Source: Candidatus Zixiibacteriota bacterium
GTDB taxonomy: Bacteria > Zixibacteria > MSB-5A5 > GN15 > JAAZOE01
NCBI GenBank assembly: GCA_030588275.1
Contig: JAUUYJ010000122.1
Coordinates: forward strand, 1 to 7,503
Direction of reading: 5' to 3'
DNA length: 7,503 nucleotides
The position numbers and the translations under genes are program-made. The notes under the pieces are model-generated. The model was not told where the DNA came from and did no database searches. It was given only the letters and a program-made list of their open reading frames with translations. Shown in pieces: positions 6,405 through 7,503 of this stretch. Each line of letters starts with the position of its first letter. Position 1 is the stretch's first letter.

Positions 6405-7172
6405 CTATTTCGACAGTAAGGCCGCTTTCAGAAATTCTCGCTTCATCCGAGCAATGTTGCCAATCGTGATTTCTTTGGGACAGACCGCTTCACATTCACC
6501 ATGATTAGAGCAGTTGCCAAATCCTTCTTCATCCATTTTAGCCACCATCTCCATAACTCTTTTGCCAGCCTCAGCGCGACCTTGAGGCTGAAGCGCATAC
6601 TGCGAAACTTTGGCGGCGACAAACAAAGATGCCGAAGCGTTGGGACAGGCGGCAACGCAGGCACCGCAACCGATACAGGATGCGGCATCCATTGCCAAGT
6701 CAGAATTTTCTTTCGGTATAAGAAGGGCATGTGCATCGGGCGCAGAGCCGGTGTTAGCCGTGACGTACCCACCTTTTGAAATGATACGATCAAAAGAAGA
6801 CCGATCAACGACCAAGTCTTTTATCGGAATAAAGGCCTTAGCTCGAAACGGCTCGACGGTAATTGTTGCCCCATCGGTAAAATGACGCATATGCAATTGA
6901 CAGGTAGCGATGGCATGTTGGGGGCTGTGGGCAATGCCATTGATGACCAACCCACACGTACCGCAAATTCCTTCACGACAGTCGCTATCAAACTCAAGCG
7001 GGATTTCTCCTTTTTTGGTCAACTCTTCGTTGAGAACGTCAAGCATCTCAAGAAAAGAGCTGTCGGGAGAGACGTCACTGACGGTATAATCAACCATTTG
7101 GCCGGAATCATCACCGCGATTTTTGCGCCAAATTTTTAAATGAACGGTAAGTGTATTTTTAGATTCAGACAT
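6405..7172 (-). CDS. sdhB: Succinate dehydrogenase/fumarate reductase iron-sulfur subunit
   Basis: This 255-residue protein carries electrons from the flavoprotein SdhA to the membrane quinone site in complex II. An N-terminal 2Fe-2S ferredoxin domain has C65, C70, C73 and C91 (CREGICGTC, then 17 residues to the last Cys; E. coli SdhB has 11). The C-terminal domain has C166, C169, C172 and C231, ligands of the 4Fe-4S cluster, and C176, C221 and C227, ligands of the 3Fe-4S cluster. All cluster ligands are present. The sequence style (SCIGCGACVAACPNAS, EEGFGNCSNHGECEAVCPK) is that of the menaquinone-linked enzymes of Bacteroidetes and Actinobacteria rather than E. coli. The start is 7 nt after the sdhA stop, so translation is probably coupled. 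Order sdhA-sdhB implies a cytochrome b subunit gene upstream, outside the window. Sequence alone does not say whether the complex runs as dehydrogenase or fumarate reductase. Confidence 0.97.
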   Translation of the reverse strand: MSESKNTLTVHLKIWRKNRGDDSGQMVDYTVSDVSPDSSFLEMLDVLNEELTKKGEIPLEFDSDCREGICGTCGLVINGIAHSPQHAIATCQLHMRHFTDGATITVEPFRAKAFIPIKDLVVDRSSFDRIISKGGYVTANTGSAPDAHALLIPKENSDLAMDAASCIGCGACVAACPNASASLFVAAKVSQYALQPQGRAEAGKRVMEMVAKMDEEGFGNCSNHGECEAVCPKEITIGNIARMKREFLKAALLSK

Positions 7173-7177
7173 TATGG

Positions 7178-7181
7178 CCTC
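7178..7181 (-). promoter_or_regulatory. sdhB ribosome binding site overlapping the sdhA stop
   Basis: The minus strand reads GUGAGGCCAUAAUG. GAGG lies 5 nt before the sdhB ATG and its first two bases are the last two of the sdhA UGA stop. This overlap is typical of translational coupling, keeping the flavoprotein and iron-sulfur subunits in step. Confidence 0.6.
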
Positions 7182-7503
7182 ACTTATAACTACGTTGGCT
7201 TGGGGTTACCCGCTCAAATTTGAGTTCTTCTTTGTGCATCTCTGGAGTTTGATCATCACCTTTATATTCCCAGGCGGCGACAAAGGTAAACTGTTCATCC
7301 TTTCGTAACGCCTCACCTTCGGGTGTTTGATGCTCGGTTCGGAAATGTCCTCCACATGATTCTTCACGTTGTAAAGCATCACGAGCCATCAGCTCGCCCA
7401 GTTCAAAGAAGTCGGCGACCCGTCCAGCCATTTCCAGACTCTTGTTAAGATCATCACTGCTACCCGGAACATTGACGTTTTTCCAAAATTCTTCCCGCAT
7501 CCC
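7180..7503 (-). CDS. sdhA: Succinate dehydrogenase/fumarate reductase flavoprotein subunit, C-terminal 107 residues
   Basis: Only the 3' end is in the window; the reading frame is open through the right edge, beginning in the middle of the protein at GMREEFWKNV. The fragment covers the helical and C-terminal domains of the flavoprotein. Recognisable family features are the MARDALQREESCGGHFRTEH block, where the E. coli enzyme has its SRGAH segment, followed by TPEGEALR, FVAAWEYKG and a C-terminal QRSYK. The full family is roughly 600-640 residues, so about five sixths, including the FAD-binding domain, the FAD-linking His and most dicarboxylate-binding residues, lie outside. The AWEYKG/QRSYK ending matches the menaquinone-linked type, in agreement with sdhB. 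It ends in TGA and is co-transcribed with sdhB. Confidence 0.95.
   Translation of the reverse strand, partial: GMREEFWKNVNVPGSSDDLNKSLEMAGRVADFFELGELMARDALQREESCGGHFRTEHQTPEGEALRKDEQFTFVAAWEYKGDDQTPEMHKEELKFERVTPSQRSYK

Noticed and set aside
6443..7139. Several open frames of 85-121 codons on both strands over sdhB
   Set aside because: All are shadows of the well-supported sdhB reading frame and show no protein-family features.

Overview
The window reads entirely on the minus strand and looks like a chromosomal stretch from an uncultured Gram-negative bacterium of the FCB superphylum. Candidate division Zixibacteria is my best guess. The reasons are the C-terminal double dockerin-like repeats of the form GDAN.D..NVADAVFLINFVF, the large multidomain secreted peptidases that carry them, a gingipain-type C25 protease outside the Bacteroidetes pattern, and an SdhB of the long (about 255 residue) menaquinone-linked type. 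The taxonomic call is inference; no rRNA or other marker gene is present.

Layout from right to left, which is the direction of transcription. The 3' end of sdhA (7180-7503) is followed 7 nt later by a complete sdhB (6405-7172); the two are clearly co-transcribed. A 223-nt gap with a weak terminator-like hairpin and a possible promoter leads to a 1199-residue secreted gingipain-like cysteine peptidase (2582-6181). It has a signal peptide, a C25 propeptide, an intact His/Cys catalytic domain, a C25 Ig-like domain, several beta-sandwich modules and a C-terminal dockerin-like pair. A strong hairpin whose base pairing favours the minus-strand transcript (2514-2542) ends that gene. Next comes a 723-residue secreted M14 zinc carboxypeptidase (229-2400) with a complete active site, an immune-inhibitor-A-like beta-sandwich and a closely related dockerin-like pair. 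After a 164-nt gap with two mutually exclusive hairpins, a third secreted protein begins; only its 21-residue signal peptide lies in the window (1-64).

The SDH genes are ordinary respiratory housekeeping (succinate oxidation or fumarate reduction at the membrane). The interesting part is the secreted pair. The C25 enzyme keeps the residues that line the arginine-selective S1 pocket in RgpB. The M14 enzyme has Asp at the position that makes carboxypeptidase B specific for C-terminal Lys/Arg. I infer an endopeptidase cutting after Arg followed by a carboxypeptidase trimming the exposed basic residue, comparable to gingipains plus CPG70 in Porphyromonas gingivalis. Both proteins carry matching 64-residue, cysteine-bracketed dockerin-like tails instead of a type IX secretion C-terminal domain.

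No gene-free stretch exceeds 300 bases. I see no tRNA, rRNA, CRISPR array, insertion sequence or phage gene.
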